In this document: piece by piece, positions 41,002-54,428 of the stretch
How the letters are laid out: the number at the start of each line of letters is the position of its first letter
Numbering within the stretch: position 1 is the first letter of the stretch
Origin: Hormiphora californensis
Lineage: Eukaryota > Ctenophora > Tentaculata > Cydippida > Pleurobrachiidae
NCBI GenBank assembly: GCA_020137815.1
Contig: CM035356.1
Coordinates: 4,999,789-5,063,788, forward strand
Direction: 5' to 3'
Length of the DNA: 64,000 bases
The notes under the pieces: model-generated
What the model was told of the DNA's origin: nothing
Seen by the model: the letters and a program-made list of their open reading frames with translations, nothing else
Databases searched by the model: none
Translations under genes and position numbers: made by a program

Positions 41002-42245
41002 GCCCTCGTCAGGTACACGTTTTTTTTCTGCTTTGTTACTCCACTGGTACTCTCCATGAGTCTTCCTTTAGCATTTACATAGAATGGACACATACTGCTG
41101 GAGGCTGGGTGACTTTGAGCATGGCGCTTATCCTCTCTGCTTCCTCCATGATCACAGTTGACACATTTCATCCTGCTCACTACATTTTCCTTCTTGGCAT
41201 GGCAACTCCTCGTGTCATGATCTCCCGTACAGAAGGCACAAACCGGAGATTTATCCTTGTTTGGGCAGTAGATGGATCCTGCTACATGGCCAAAGCGCTG
41301 ACAGTGGAAACACTGCGTGACATAAAACCTGTTCCTCACTGAATGCTGTCGAAGTTTCAAGAATAGCTTGTCCTTCCTTTCTGATATCGCCTTCCTCACT
41401 TCCGGAGAGACCTGAAACACTGCATATCTTCCTGTTCTGTTTACATGGACCACCTTCACCAGGTGACCCTCCTAAACTAGTCTCTTCACAGATTCATTCT
41501 TATCACTGACAATCTCTGACAGAAGGCGATCTTTTTCCAGCAGGTCTTGGTCAAGATCATTGATCATGATGCGAGGATCTCTTTTCTTCTCCTTCTCTAC
41601 TACAGGAGAAACATCAAGGAACGGTGAAAGAACTTCTTTCGCCTGTTCCAACTGTTCATCGGTCTCAAACATAAGATTTGTCCTCCTCTTGGTGACTGAA
41701 AGATCTAGGACTGGAATCTTATTCAATGCTTTCTCCACCTTTGTCTTCACGACAGTAGTCCACTTCTTCTCACACATAGGTCCTTCCTCACCTTTATCCT
41801 TGATAGTCAGATACCTCTTAATTGGAGTCACAGGTGTCACAGTTTCCTGTGCTGAGCCAATGCGATTCACAGCGTGAATAGCCAATTGGTCGCTGCCAGG
41901 AGCTAAGATCTTGCTAACCTTGGGGGCAACCAGATCCGGTAGTGTGCTCAGAAGATCCTCTTTCAGCTTATCCAGTGTATCCTTCAAGTCTTCAGCTGTG
42001 AATGATGTCACAGATTCAGATGAGTGGGTAGAGATGCGTCGTGTTTCTGGTAACAATCCATATAGTTCCTTGACCATCGTCCATAAAACCGCTTTGGAAG
42101 CTCCAGTTGGAGGTTCCACTGCGTCATCCTTAATGCTCTGCAAAATACTGGCACCCTTACATCTATCAGAGTAGCTCGTGGCGAGCAACTTACCCTCCAT
42201 ATCGTTCCTGCACATTATAACATCATGGGTAGCCACACCCGACAT
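40956..42245 (-). pseudogene. LINE ORF1, nucleic-acid-binding, with one in-frame stop
   Basis: Frame 42245-40956 is open except for a single TAG at 41472-41474; the parts before and after (257 and about 171 residues) are in the same frame. The first part is charged and helical (TAEDLKDTLDKLKEDLL). The second carries zinc-knuckle-like clusters CFHCQRFGHVAGSIYC, CAFCTGDHDTRSC and a third Cys/His group near its end, typical of LINE ORF1 RNA chaperones. The stop may be a recent null mutation, a base error, or a readthrough site (the next codon is GAG). I annotate it as broken because nothing shows readthrough. Confidence 0.75.
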
Positions 42246-42659
42246 CCTGTCCTGTAAATAGAGGCGCGAGGAACCGTTCCTTGCAAGTCTTGGCGTCCTT
42301 GGTTATAACCCAACGAGGTCCTCTGAGATCTGTTTACTTAGAAAAACCAGACACGTCTTCTCTTGTCTTTTCTTTAAGGAGAGGGATAAACAGAAGTCTC
42401 AGAAGGATTAGCGAGGGGCAGCAAAACGGATCCTCAAATTAATTTGTTTAAAGTAGTGTTAGTCATATGACTAATGACTAATTTATATATGTCTATAGTG
42501 TGAGAGCGGGAAGAGTTACTTATATAACTCTATTATAAATGTTGAAGTTCATTTTCATTTTCATTTCTATTCCAGTATTTTCGATACCTAATTATCAACA
42601 TTTTTCTCAATATGTAGGTGCTAAGATATCTTAGGAAACTGTTCTTCAGTACCTCAGTT

Positions 42660-42880
42660 AAGCAAGTGCACCATAAAAAGACAAAAGTTCAAAAGTGCAA
42701 CACATCCAAGAGCGCACCACATCCAGAAGATAGCACATTCAAGAGCGCACCACATCCAGAAAAGACCACTCTAAGGGAGTTCCCCTCCCAAAAGGTACCG
42801 CTCTTAGAGTAGTCTCTTCTGGGTATGGTTTGTTCTTTGATTTGGTCTCTTCTGGATGTGGTGCTCTTTGAACTTTACCA
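42660..42880. repeat. GCACCACATCCAGAA repeats with inverted partner
   Basis: AAGAGCGCACCACATCCAGA occurs twice (about 42710 and 42744), and the reverse-complement phrase TCTTCTGGATGTGGTGCTCT follows at about 42847, so the segment can fold. Confidence 0.55.
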
Positions 42881-43950
42881 TGGTTCATCCTAAAACACCT
42901 GGCTCACACCTTAATCCTGTAAATTTTATTGCATTACCCAAACACAGCTTTCGCATATTTCATTAATGCATTCATATATTATGAACGTGCGTCATGCAGT
43001 GCTGAAACGCTATTCAAGTATTCCGTTTTCCAATTAGTCAGAACATCTAAATTAAAAATTCCCTCGGATCAGATCCAAAAATTAAAATACTTGATTTTAT
43101 AGGGTCCACAGCTAGGAAAACTAGCCTTGCTCGACCCTGTTTACAAGTGTAAACTATCTGGCATCTGCTATATAACATTACCCCAATTGGCCAATAAGAG
43201 GTCACGCCTATCCGGCTGTTAGTTGTGAATTGTGATGCTAATATAATATTAATATATCGATTCAGCAATGTAATCTGTCATCCAATCAGAGCTCTCACTG
43301 GCTCCTATCCTCCCATTATGTGTCATGATCTTTCATGGCTCTACGCGTTTAGTGAGACAGACCGCATGTCAAATTGCGAAATTCCTTCTTTCGTGTTCAT
43401 GTCTGTTCCTCTCTCAGAGTAAGACTGCAGTACGCTGTGCTTCTTAGAACACGCGGTCCCTTCGTAATTTGTTTAGACTCTCTGATTATGACTCCTTTGG
43501 CATGAACATGTACTATTGTGTTCTGTAATAATCTCTCTATGTGTATATACAAATCAAACAATTCCCCCAGCAATTATCACGCTTTTATAATTATCTTGGG
43601 TGGGGAAATTATGTGTAATCTTTTTATTTCCTGTAATTAGGTATCCCTGTTTCATTGTTGTAGTATAATATTAGTAAATTAGTATTATCATACGTACGCG
43701 TTTTCATCAAAACAAGCTAGAATATTTCTGTATCATTTAGTCATGATCAGTTGTTAATTGCAGGGCAGTTGTTTGTTGATCGGTTTTGTCATATAATTAG
43801 TAAACAGCCGCAATTTCTGTGTTGAAGATGATCACGATCTATTAATTATTTTGATATTTTTCGTTTATATACCTCTCTCTCTTTCTCCTTCTTTTGAATG
43901 ACGGTGTATGCCATTATTTATGTTCCCATTTCTGTTTGTTTTATAGTTAC
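42881..43950. other. No gene recognised
   Basis: AT-rich intergenic sequence; short ORFs show no domain or splice context. Confidence 0.4.
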
Positions 43951-44222
43951 CTAGTAACACCCTCTAGTACGTAACACCCTAGTAACACCCTAGTACGTAA
44001 CACCCTAGTAACACCCTAGTACGTAACACCCTAGTAACACCCTAGTAAATCCCTAGTAACACCCTAGTAAACCCCTAGTAACGCCCTAGTAACACCCTAG
44101 TAACACCCTAGTAACACCCTAGTAACATCCTAGTAACACCCTAGTAACATCCTAGTAACACCCTAGTAACACCCTAGTAACATCCTAGTAACACCCTAGT
44201 AACACCCTAGTAACACCCTAGG
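43951..44222 (+). repeat. About 11-bp minisatellite TAACACCCTAG
   Basis: Roughly 25 units of CCTAGTAACAC with variants CCTAGTACGTAACAC and CCTAGTAACATC. Confidence 0.9.
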
Positions 44223-44578
44223 ATCACTCTATAGTAAGAGGTATCACTGCATCTAAATAATTGCACTATTATAGGTAGTAGCCTAGTTGAATCTAAATTA
44301 CTAACATTGTTATAACATTGAATATAGGATAGAAGGATGGGCTACAACATACACAATGGACATTGCAACATTACTGGAAGTTATCCCCTATCTGACCTGT
44401 GCCTAACAGACATTATTAGTGTAAGTAGCTGTACAATATCCAAGTTAATAGTCAGGATGGACTCGTTAGAGAAGAGAGTCGAGGAGATACCCCGAGAGAG
44501 GATGCCGAGTTCGGAATCGATAAATCCATCCCAATTCCAAAAGGTACCTATCCCTCAACCTCAACCGTTCCTGAATCC

Positions 44579-47500
44579 GTGGCAGGCGTGGAATGCCCCA
44601 CGCCAGTTCGCTCAACCTGCATGTTACTAAATGCCGGCGGCTTTAATCCAGGAGCAAACAGTAACACTAGGTGGAAAAGAGATGTCCTATGTCAGGAGTT
44701 AATCAGCCTCAATGAGAAGGGTGTTAATGTGCCCTTTATTGGTATCACTGAGTCCTGGCTAAAGGATTTCCATCTAGATGCCCAAGTTGCTATTCCTGGG
44801 TATGCTGTTGTACGTGCAGACAGGTCAAACCGGCAGGGTGGTGGGGCGCTACTCTATGTAGATGAGGGTATCCCAATGGAATGGTCATCTAGCTTTGATG
44901 ACGGGAGGTGTCAAGCACTGTTTTGCAGATTTTCCTCGTGTTCTATGAGCGTTGCTGTGATCTACCGACCCCCTGATACACCATCCTCAAGTTTTATTAA
45001 CTCCCTCGATTTCTTGAAAAAACAGATAGAGAGAATAGACCCAGGTGACGATTTAGTTATCATGGGTGACTTTAATCTTCCGGTCATCAACTGGGATACT
45101 ATACATATAGGTGGTAGGTCTGCTGAGAATACCCGGTCGGCTCAGGCGTTGCTAGAGTTTATGGGATCTAATTTTCTAGAACAGTTTGTTAACCTACCTA
45201 CTAGGGGTTCAAAATATACTCGACCTGTTCTGTCTAAACCGGGAGAGTTGAGTGGAAACTGTGAGGGTAGTGGTGACCACATCGATCGATTTCTGATCAA
45301 TAAGTTGGTATTATAGTATGATCACTTTCCATTCCAGTCTGCCCGAAACGAAACAGAGAAGGAGAGGAGAATCAAGCCAAGAGTCTTTTCGATATGGATC
45401 TTTCATAACGCGATTTTGATACTTCTCCGTGAGGAAACTCTAGTGAGTGAAGGAGTATGATTGGGTTGGTCTAAGAAAGGACTACTGATTTTTTGAATCA
45501 TTTCCCTACGGTTTTTTCAAGGATACGATTTACAAGTATGCTGTTGGTGGTCTTCCCGAAGGTGAAGTTCCTCGTGGAGACCAATTGTTTTAACAAGTAC
45601 GAGACGAATAAGAAAAGAAAAAATAAGATGTCGGATACGTGCTATGTTAGGAAGGGTAGATTGCCACGGAGCTGAGGAGTTATCAGATGAGCTCTCCAGG
45701 TGTGATTAGAAATCGAGAACGAGTCTTGGCCAGAAAGGGACCAGCATGAGAGGCGGGAGTGGGACAAGATTAAAATTGACCCCACTGATTCTTTACTCCT
45801 TTGCGAAAATGTTTGCAAAAAGGTTGATCCAGTATCCCTGTTATCACGGATATTCACTGGAAAAAACAACCATCTGACACTAACGAAGAAATTGCCCGAA
45901 TCTCGTTCAAAATCAATTCTGCAGTGTGTCAGTAACCCAGCAACCCCATACCCAGGATCCGGCTTTGAATGCCCGGTTAGTAAATTGGAAGACTGGGGGA
46001 ATCAACGCTGAGGAGACGACATTATCAAAGCGTGTAAGGATCTGGTGACAACCTCCTCTCCAGGACCTGATGGTGTTCCTGCAAAGATCCTGAAAGAGGC
46101 TGCGGAGGCTCTGTCAGTACCCATTGGCCTTATTTGGAGAGAATCTATGGACCTGAGAGTAGTGCCCGAGTTTTACAAGATGGGCTATGTAGTCCCCCTG
46201 TTTAAGAAAGGCGATAGATCTTCTCTGAAAAATTACAGACCTTGTACTGACAAGCCCATGTGATCAAGATTCACGAGCGAATCATGAGGGAAAACATTTG
46301 GTGTAATTATGCGAGCGTAAGGGGATCATAATCCAAAGAGTCAGCACGCTTCAGAGCGGGGAGGGTCCACACTGACCCAATTATTGGGACCACTTCGGAC
46401 GGGTGATTAAAACGACCTATGTGATGGGAAACGACACAGACACAGGTCTACCTGGACGATTCCCTGGCCTTCGACAAGGTTAGAAATAACGGCTCCTCTC
46501 TCAGATCAGAAGATATGGAGTTGCATTCCACAGATTGTGGATGGGCTGGAGGTCTGCTGTCTGGCCGGAAACAAACGGTGTGTTAGAAGGGTTTCATCAG
46601 TAATAGCAGTAATCATCCGCGGGTCCTCAGGGCCGGTGATGGGCCCCTCTTGATTTCTTGATATTTCTGAATTGATTTGAAGGGTGAAGTGCGTGATGCC
46701 CTTCGAAGCTTCTTTGCGGATGGACTCCAGCAGTGGGCATGGAAATCTATGATAAGAGGAGTGATCGCGAGAAGTTACAGAAAGACTTGGATCGTGTGCA
46801 TCATTGGGCTGAAAGAATAGATATTGAAGCTCAATAAGAGAAATATGAGTTAATGTGCATCAGTCACAATCGCTCATCTCTCATGAAACACATTGCGGTG
46901 TCTGCGGGGTTGGTGTACTAATGACACTAGTGGTGGGAGAGAGCCTTCTACCAATTCATGATAGCTCAGAGACTGGGGCCGTTACAGTCTGAAGATCTCT
47001 CCTGGAGGCCGCATTATGTCAATTCTGACCCACAAGAGGCAGAAGAATTTCCCAGGGATACCAGCGTTTTTAGTGCAGAGATACAGTCCTCATGATACAC
47101 TCTCTATAAGAAGCCTAGGGAGCAAAATGGGAGTATTGCTCTCCGCTGTGTGCCCCCAATTGGGCGGTGACATTAAAGCTCCTTGAATCGGTCAAAGAAG
47201 TTTACTGCCAAGATTTCTGGTCTTCAGGACAGTGACTACTGGGAAACGCCTAATAAAATCTTGGACTCATGTCATGTACAAAGGAGCGTGAAAGGTCACT
47301 CCATCTGAACATGCACAATATTCGACAGTGAAGCAGTACCAAATGATGTCAATGTGCCTTTCTACCGACATACGACGGAATGGGGAAGGCGGTTGGATAC
47401 CTGATATGCAAGGGTCAAGAGCAAGAGCATACTCCCTGCCTCTATAGCTCATTCATTTGGCTCAGTGGGTCCTAGGCTGTGGGGGAATTCATTGCCAAAT

Positions 47501-47690
47501 CGACATTCGAAGAAATTGCAATCAGGCTGGCTGAATTTAAGGCGCGACCGGATAGCTTTCCTTAGTGAAGTGCCGGACCTACCGCCCTACACCCGGGTAC
47601 TCATCACAGAAGAAAACTCACTGAGAGAGTGGTGCTTGGATATCCGGAACGATAAATGTGGAGGGTCAGTGGAAGGAATGGCCCTCTGAG
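44579..47690 (+). pseudogene. Decayed LINE (CR1-like), + strand
   Basis: The best-preserved part is the APE endonuclease at 44579-45316: GITESWL, RQGGGALLY, VIYRPPDTPSSSF, MGDFNLP and SGDHIDRF in catalytic order. Downstream the reading frame breaks repeatedly. A reverse-transcriptase start is visible at 46045-46250 (SSPGPDGVPAKILKEAAEAL, VVPLFKKGDRSSLKNYRP). A C-terminal trace near 47465-47560 (GPRLWGNSLP) marks the end. The YADD box is not intact. The upstream ORF at 44337-44630 may be the end of its ORF1 (a SLEKRVEEI helix and a Pro/Gln-rich tail). It is a different lineage from the LINE at 37613 and cannot be active. Confidence 0.75.
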
Positions 47691-47699
47691 TGATAGCGA

Positions 47700-47960
47700 A
47701 ACAGCAAAAGGAGGAAGAGAGATATATATCTAGTAGAGAGCGGAGGAGAGAGGCGAGAGAGAGGAGAGCAGAGAGAGAGAGAGCGCACACAGCGAGAGCA
47801 GAGAGAGCGGGGCGGTAGAGCGAAGAGAGGAGAGAGGAGAGGACGACGAGAAGAGAAGAGAGCGAGAGAGAGAGAGAGAGAGAGGAGAGACGGGGGAGAG
47901 AGACGGAAAAGTTAGAGAGAGGAGAGAGACGAGAAGGCAGACAGAGCAGAGAGCAGCGAC
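47700..47960 (+). repeat. GA-rich simple sequence
   Basis: Irregular GAGAGA, GAGGAGAG and GCGAGAG runs after the decayed LINE; a CT-rich run follows at 48045-48115. Confidence 0.8.
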
Positions 47961-48505
47961 TTGAGGAGTGATAAGTGATCTCGCGAGATCGATCGCGATG
48001 AGCTATGAACCGGGCGCGCTCTGCAGTCTCTTCGCTCCTATCTAGATATCTCTCTCTTCTCTCTCTCTCTCTCTCTCTGTCTCTCTATCCCTGATCTCTC
48101 GATCTCTCTCTCTCTCATCCCGTGAACCGTGACCTGAAGAACGCACACTGCTTGTCTGAATTCCGACTCAGAAGACAGGGGAATGAATTCCTCCTGTGAG
48201 AGCCTATAATATGTCTCACAGATCCTAGTTTCATGGGAGCCACTAGGTTTCCAGCAGTAGGAGTCATATATATAGAGCCATGTGTCTATATCCTGTAGGA
48301 ATATTCGCACGGTTCAGTACTGTGTGTGTTTGTCATGTGAATAAATAAAACCTGTTAGGCTAATGTTCTGACAGATTAAAACAAACACGTTTCTAAATGA
48401 CAGCTTACAAACTACTTTTTTCGCTTCAGGGTTCTCTCATGCATGTGTATCATTATTCAACTGCGGTAACAGAGTTGTACTGAATCTGTGTCACCTAGAA
48501 TCTAG

Positions 48506-48823
48506 ATGGTAACAATGTGTGATTCATTGAATTTACACTTTCATAATTTAGAATATGAACATGAACCTACATATATACAGGGATATTTTAATCAAATCCT
48601 TGGGGCTGTTAATTTCCCCGTTAAAATATTTGATAGATGTGTCCTATTTTTGGACAGAAAAACATCTAGGTATTGCTTAGATAATTTAGGTGAAATGAAG
48701 TTCTTAGTTAAATTTCTGAATGATAAGATAGTAGAGGCCTCTAGAGGGAAAGAAAAAGAGCTAATTGGTGAAGTTAGAAACGATAGTACGATCTATCTAG
48801 ATAATGTGTCTTCCCTCATTTAA
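48506..48823 (+). CDS. Hypothetical 105-residue ORF
   Basis: An AT-rich uninterrupted frame from ATG 48506 with protein-like composition (LFLDRKTSRYCLDNLGEMKF, then a Lys/Glu-rich helix KGKEKELIGEV). No domain or relative is recognised. It lies between the decayed LINE and the GPCR exons and has no membrane segment, so it is not the missing first helix. It could be a fragment of a mobile-element protein or chance. Confidence 0.25.
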   Translation: MVTMCDSLNLHFHNLEYEHEPTYIQGYFNQILGAVNFPVKIFDRCVLFLDRKTSRYCLDNLGEMKFLVKFLNDKIVEASRGKEKELIGEVRNDSTIYLDNVSSLI

Positions 48824-49155
48824 AAAGGGAAAGAAGATACACTCATTAATAGAGCCTGAAAATCTTGGAACAATTCATCTACACGCGGCGCTCTCCCACG
48901 CTCTTTCTCCAATTGGCACGTGTAATAAAAACGTGTAATGACCCGTTCTCTTCCGCCAATGTTTCAATTTCTCTCTCTCTACAGCCATGCACATTATGCG
49001 TGTTAGACAGACACAAGTTGGTGAAAGCTGAAAATGTAGCGTTCAGCAAATTTCAGATCAAATATCGCTGATACAAAGTACATTTTGAAATACCGACCAA
49101 ACACTTCCAATTTCTTATTCAATAAACCATGCTAAAAATATCTCTATCCCTTCAG

Positions 49156-52100
49156 AAATACTTTATCCTAAACCTGGCTATAGCGGATTGTCTACTGTCT
49201 CTTGCGGGGATACAACGTGGGCTAGGACTTATCTCACCCTCACTCCTACTAGGCGGGCCCCGATCTTCCCCTTTCTGTGTCACCTTCGCCCTCCTTCTTA
49301 ACTTTGTAGGGTGAGTTGTTGAGAAAAGGGGGCCCTTACGAACCCTCGAACCCCTCACCCCTTACTAAGGGTTAAGGGGCTTGATGTTTCATGAAATTCA
49401 GGAACTGATCTCCTGTTAGATTCCACCTTGTGCCCGCCCAAATATCCCAAAGTCTCCAACCCTCCCACTGCCAAAGTCTCCAATTCCCCCCAAAAACCCA
49501 AAGTCTCCAACTCCCCAAATATCCCAAAGTCTCAAACCCACTGTCCTACAGGTACCCTCCCACTATCACTGCACTGGCAAGTGCCCCGTGGCCTAATGGG
49601 GGTCTGGGGGCAAAGCCCCCAGCAATGAAAAACCACCCCACCCCTTCTAAGGTCATCCTAGAACATTATAAGATCAAATCTGAAAGGATAAACTCAGGCG
49701 CGGAAAATTTAATTTCGCCCGATTCGGGGCCAGTGCAGTATACCATACGGATGTGACTTTCGCCCTTTTCGAGCGTCTATTTAACCATGTTCCCGACAAG
49801 CTAGCACGCTGAAATTTTGTATGTAAAGCTACCTCAATGATATCTAATAGTGTTTAAAATTTCAAGTGGATCGATGGTTTCGTTCAAAAGTTACGAGGGG
49901 GGTCCCAAACGCTTGCTCTGTATACATACATACATACATACATACATACGCACCACCTTTTTACAAACCAAACTGAGCAAAAACGGCTGGATTTAGAGCT
50001 TTTTGTCCCGGGGAAGACCCCCCATAAATCGACTATTCTACATGTCGTAGGCTATGTAAAATTTTGATTTGAGCATGGGAAGTCATTAATTATGCATAAT
50101 TTATGTATAATTTTATGATTATCTCGGTATTGGTTGTTGTAAGGACATTTCAAAGGACATATTTCGACGCAGAAGAGTCGATTTATGGGGGGTCGTCCCC
50201 GGGACAAAAAGTCGTATCTCGCACCGTTTAGCCGTTATTTGCATATTTATGCGCAGATTCATGATTTAATGCATATTCTGAATATTTCCACTTCAGATGG
50301 TCCTAGAACGTTTTCATGGACATATTTCGACGCAGAAAAGTCGATTTATGGGGGGTCGTCCCCCGGACAAAAAGTCGTATCTCGCACCTTTTAGCCTTCA
50401 TATGCATATTTATGCACTGATTCATGATTTAATGTATATTCTGAATATTTCCACTTCAGCTGGTCCTAGAATGTTTTCATGGACATATTTCGACGTAGAA
50501 TAGTCGATTTATGGGGGGTCGTCCCCCGGACAAAAAGTCGTATCTCGCACCGTTTAGCCTTTATTTGCATATTTATGCGCAGATTCATGATTTAATGCAT
50601 ATTCTGAATATTTCCACTTCAAATGGTCCTAGAACGTTTTCATGGACATATTTCGACGCAGAAGAGTCGATTTATGGGGGGTCGTCCCCCGGACAAAAAG
50701 TCGTATCTCGCACCGTTTAGCCGTTATATGCATATTTATGCACTGATTCATGATTTAATGCATATTCTTAATATTTCCACTTCAGCTGGTCCTAGAATGT
50801 TTTCATGGACATATTTCGACGTAGAATAGTCGATTTATGGGGGGTCGTCCCCCGGACAAAAAGTCGTATCTCGCACCGTTTAGCCGTTATTTGCATATTT
50901 ATGTTACCTGTTTACAAAAACCCTGAGAAACTAGACCAAAAAACAAAGGAAATTTGTTTGGAACACCCGTGGCCTTTTCCGATACTTGACGCTGCGGGAA
51001 ATGCACCCTTCGTCAGAGCAAGACGCGAGGAAGAGTGAGAGAAAGTGTGCGTATGTTTGAACTTGGAGAGATGGCACAACGATACCTAGTAGTATAGCTC
51101 AGATTATGGGTGCATTTCCCGCAGCGTCAAGTATCGGAAAAGGCCACGGGTGTTCCAAACAAATTTCCTTTGTTTTTTGGTCTAGTTAATGTTATATTTC
51201 CAATGCCCTGATGCCCTGCTATATATGTTATATTTCAGGTACATTAACAGTTGTGCCCTGATCCCCATAACGATTGAGAGATTTGTTGCTATAGTAACAC
51301 CCTTCAAAGTACGAAGGGTCCTCTGCAAAAGGAACTGCATTCTAATATGTTTGGTAGTGTGGATACCTAACATTTCTGGCCTCATTTTTGAGAGTATATC
51401 CTATCTTTCCAATGACCCTTACTCTTTAAATGTAAGTATACATGATATCTTTTTTCCAAGCCACTAATTCATTTCGTATATAATGAGTGTCATGAGTCTA
51501 GCTATGAACTCATATAAAACGCGTTTAAATCATGCCGCATAAAATAGTAGTTTGAAAATGATTTAGGGGTGGGAGAAAATATGAATTAGAGGTACACACT
51601 GGGAAACAAAGACATAATTGTTAGCCTAATTATGTGGGCTGAGACCGGTATGTATAACTAGGATAATTATCTAGAGAAAGAATTATAGGAATGAAAGAAT
51701 TGTTTCTCGTAAAATCCTCACAAAATATACCGGTATCACTACTCAACTCTATTATTTGGGCATTAACCGGAAACCCCATGACCCCCACCGGAAATTATTC
51801 GAGAAGTGCTAAACTAACGTGTTGGGCAAAAAAATGTCCCCCCTAGACTAGCATAGTTCCAGATATCGTAGAGCTCTAAAATTTTACACAGTTACTCTAT
51901 GGGACAAATAAATAAGTTCCACAAAATTTCAGACTTTTAGCTCAAAGTTCATTTTTTTGATCGGAATGAACATTGTTATTCATTCCAAAAAAACATGATT
52001 TTTCGGTCCAGAAGCCAAGCAATTGTCTTTGGCTCTCGATTTTCTTTCAAATGCGACCAAGAAAAGCCAAAACGGACAACCACAAGGCACACAGTGGTCA

Positions 52101-54151
52101 TGTTTCTGACAGTTAGTCAGGTCATGTGATCCCCATCGAATCATGAGTTGCTAATCAGGCTTAGTGGGGAAGAATCACGTATCACAGTCGCTAATGAGGG
52201 ATGTGTATCGAAAAAGCGACATGTGATTCGGGAGCACTTGGGTAAAGATTCCACTTGTTAATGAGCTTCGGATCTCATGACCAATAGTCATCGTCATCCC
52301 TCATTAGCAGCTGTGATACGTGATTCTCCACCATTAAGCCTGATTAGCAATTCTGAATAAATTACACGATTCGGTGGGGATCACATGACCTGACTAACTG
52401 TCAGAAACATGACCACTGTGTGCCTTGTGGTTGTCCGTTTTGGCTTTTCTTGGTCGCATTTGAAAGAAAATCGAGAGCCAAAGACAATTGCTTGGCTTCT
52501 GGACCGAAAAATCATGTTTTTTGGAATGAATAACAATGTTCATTCTGATCAAAAAAATGAACTTTGAGCTAAAGGTCTGAAATTTTGTGGAACTTATTTA
52601 TTTGTCCCATAGAGTAACTGTGTAAAATTTTAGAGCTCTACGATATCTGGAACTATGCTAGTCTAGGGGGGACATTTTTTTTGCCCAACTATCATACTAT
52701 TATTAAAGCAAATAGGGAAATGATGGGTGATGGTTTTTTTACCAAATATGGCACAAAATTCCTGGAAATGGCCTTTTGCACGTGTTGTCCCTAGAGGGAC
52801 CCTGGCAACCTGCCAGCTTGAGCCTTAAACTGCACGTGCATCCTTGATTCATCTGTCTGCCGGTTGTGTGATTGATCGTTTGCTCGATTTGATCTGTTCA
52901 CCCCCTGTTCACCACGTTTCGTGAACATGACTACTCAACTTCAACACAATCGCCAGCGAGTTTGGAGGAGCCATATGTCCCAAACTGGCGCTGACGCCTA
53001 TAGACTACGTGATAGAATCCTACAAAAGAGGTGATTATTATTCAAAAAATGTTATCAACACACGTAATGACAAAGTATCAATGGCACTAATAAGAAATGG
53101 CAGTAATACGTGAAAGTATTTTGCAAATGTGCTCCTTCATAAAATACTTCAGGACCTGGCAAAAGAGGACCCGTGGTTTTTCTGTCGAAAGAATCGCTGT
53201 GGTTAATTTACCTGATAAATTTACTGATTTTAAAAATTTCAAATGATACTACACTATTTGCTTAGTTTACTGTATGACTATTGACCATCCCCGACATTCG
53301 CCCGTAGGGCGAGCGGGCTTACTAGTAGACTATAAAGAAATTGTGCATAAATCAGGTTTCCTATTTCTTAACCCCCCCCCCCTATTTCAGATATCATATT
53401 CTCCCTCCTACGGGCGGTGTACCTATACAGCCCCATTCTCCGATAACTATGTGTTCAGTAAGGGGCTCCTCTGTTTCATTCTTCCTCTTCTGATCATCCT
53501 AACCTGCTATGGAGTGATATTCACCATCATGACTAAACGTGGGATCAAAACAAAACGAATCCTCGCTATATCTACCATCATCATAGCAACAGGTAGGTAA
53601 CCTATAGATGATCTTGATCTACTCTGTGACCCACACAAATATTCCCTAATTCTTGTTGTGTGTTTTTGGTTGGTTTGTGTTTTAAGGGTTTCGTGTGTCT
53701 TTAGGGTGTGGTTTGTTGTTTGAAGGTCAGGTAAGTTGTTCTATTCAGAATAATTGTCTTGAAGCGCCCGTTGTTGGTGACAACGGCTCGTTAAACTCAG
53801 CAACGATACACTAAATGTGTCTGACTAACTACCCCATAACAGCAATAGTGTGAATAGTTAGAGGATCCTGCTAATCATAGCGGACCGCTATTTATATTAG
53901 CCGCCTCGTCCTCGCTCCCTTGGCTTGATACGTCAAGTCTGGTTTTGTTGTCTCCGGTGTTTGTCGTTGGTTGGATGGACCACTCAATATAAATATTAAA
54001 CCTGCCAAAAAGGGTGGTTCTGTGTGTGTGTGTGTGTGTGTGTCGAACAAATGTGTAATGTCTCTGTCCCTTAGAGAGAGACTTTGTGGGGGGATGTGGA
54101 GAGAGAAGAGAGAGGAGAGGAAGAGAGGAGAGGAGTAGATGATGAGAGCGA

Positions 54152-54182
<31 letters not shown>

Positions 54183-54389
54183 CAGAGGAGAGAGAGAGAC
54201 TCTCTAGCTGCATATAGAGAGAAGAGAGCAGAGCGATAGAGAGAGCGAGCGAGAGAGAAGGAGATCTAGGTATCTCGCGAGGATTAGCGGGAGAGAGAGA
54301 GAGAGCAGAGTAGAGAGGAGAGGTACGCAATGCCGTATATATATCTCTCGCTCTCCACAGAGAGATAGGAGCTCTGCTCTCTCTCTCTC

Positions 54390-54428
<39 letters not shown>

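Larger units (their letters stand above)
37613..42400 (-). mobile_element. CR1/L2-like LINE, nearly intact
   Basis: Minus-strand non-LTR retrotransposon. It has a presumed 5' UTR from about 42400, ORF1 (42245-40956), ORF2 (41001-38026), and a short 3' UTR ending in a (TTA)n tail at about 37637-37613. The simple-repeat tail and the ORF2 C-terminal signature (LPNKLLNSLQRVLN, then VWNRLPLDLR) fit CR1/L2-type elements. Both frames are almost undamaged, so insertion was recent. Target-site duplications were not resolved by eye. Confidence 0.8.

Noticed and set aside
48430-48509. First GPCR exon (TM1) from the phrase FNCGNRVVLNLC
   Set aside because: It resembles the GNxxV motif, but the phase does not join to the TM2 exon and there is no long hydrophobic span.
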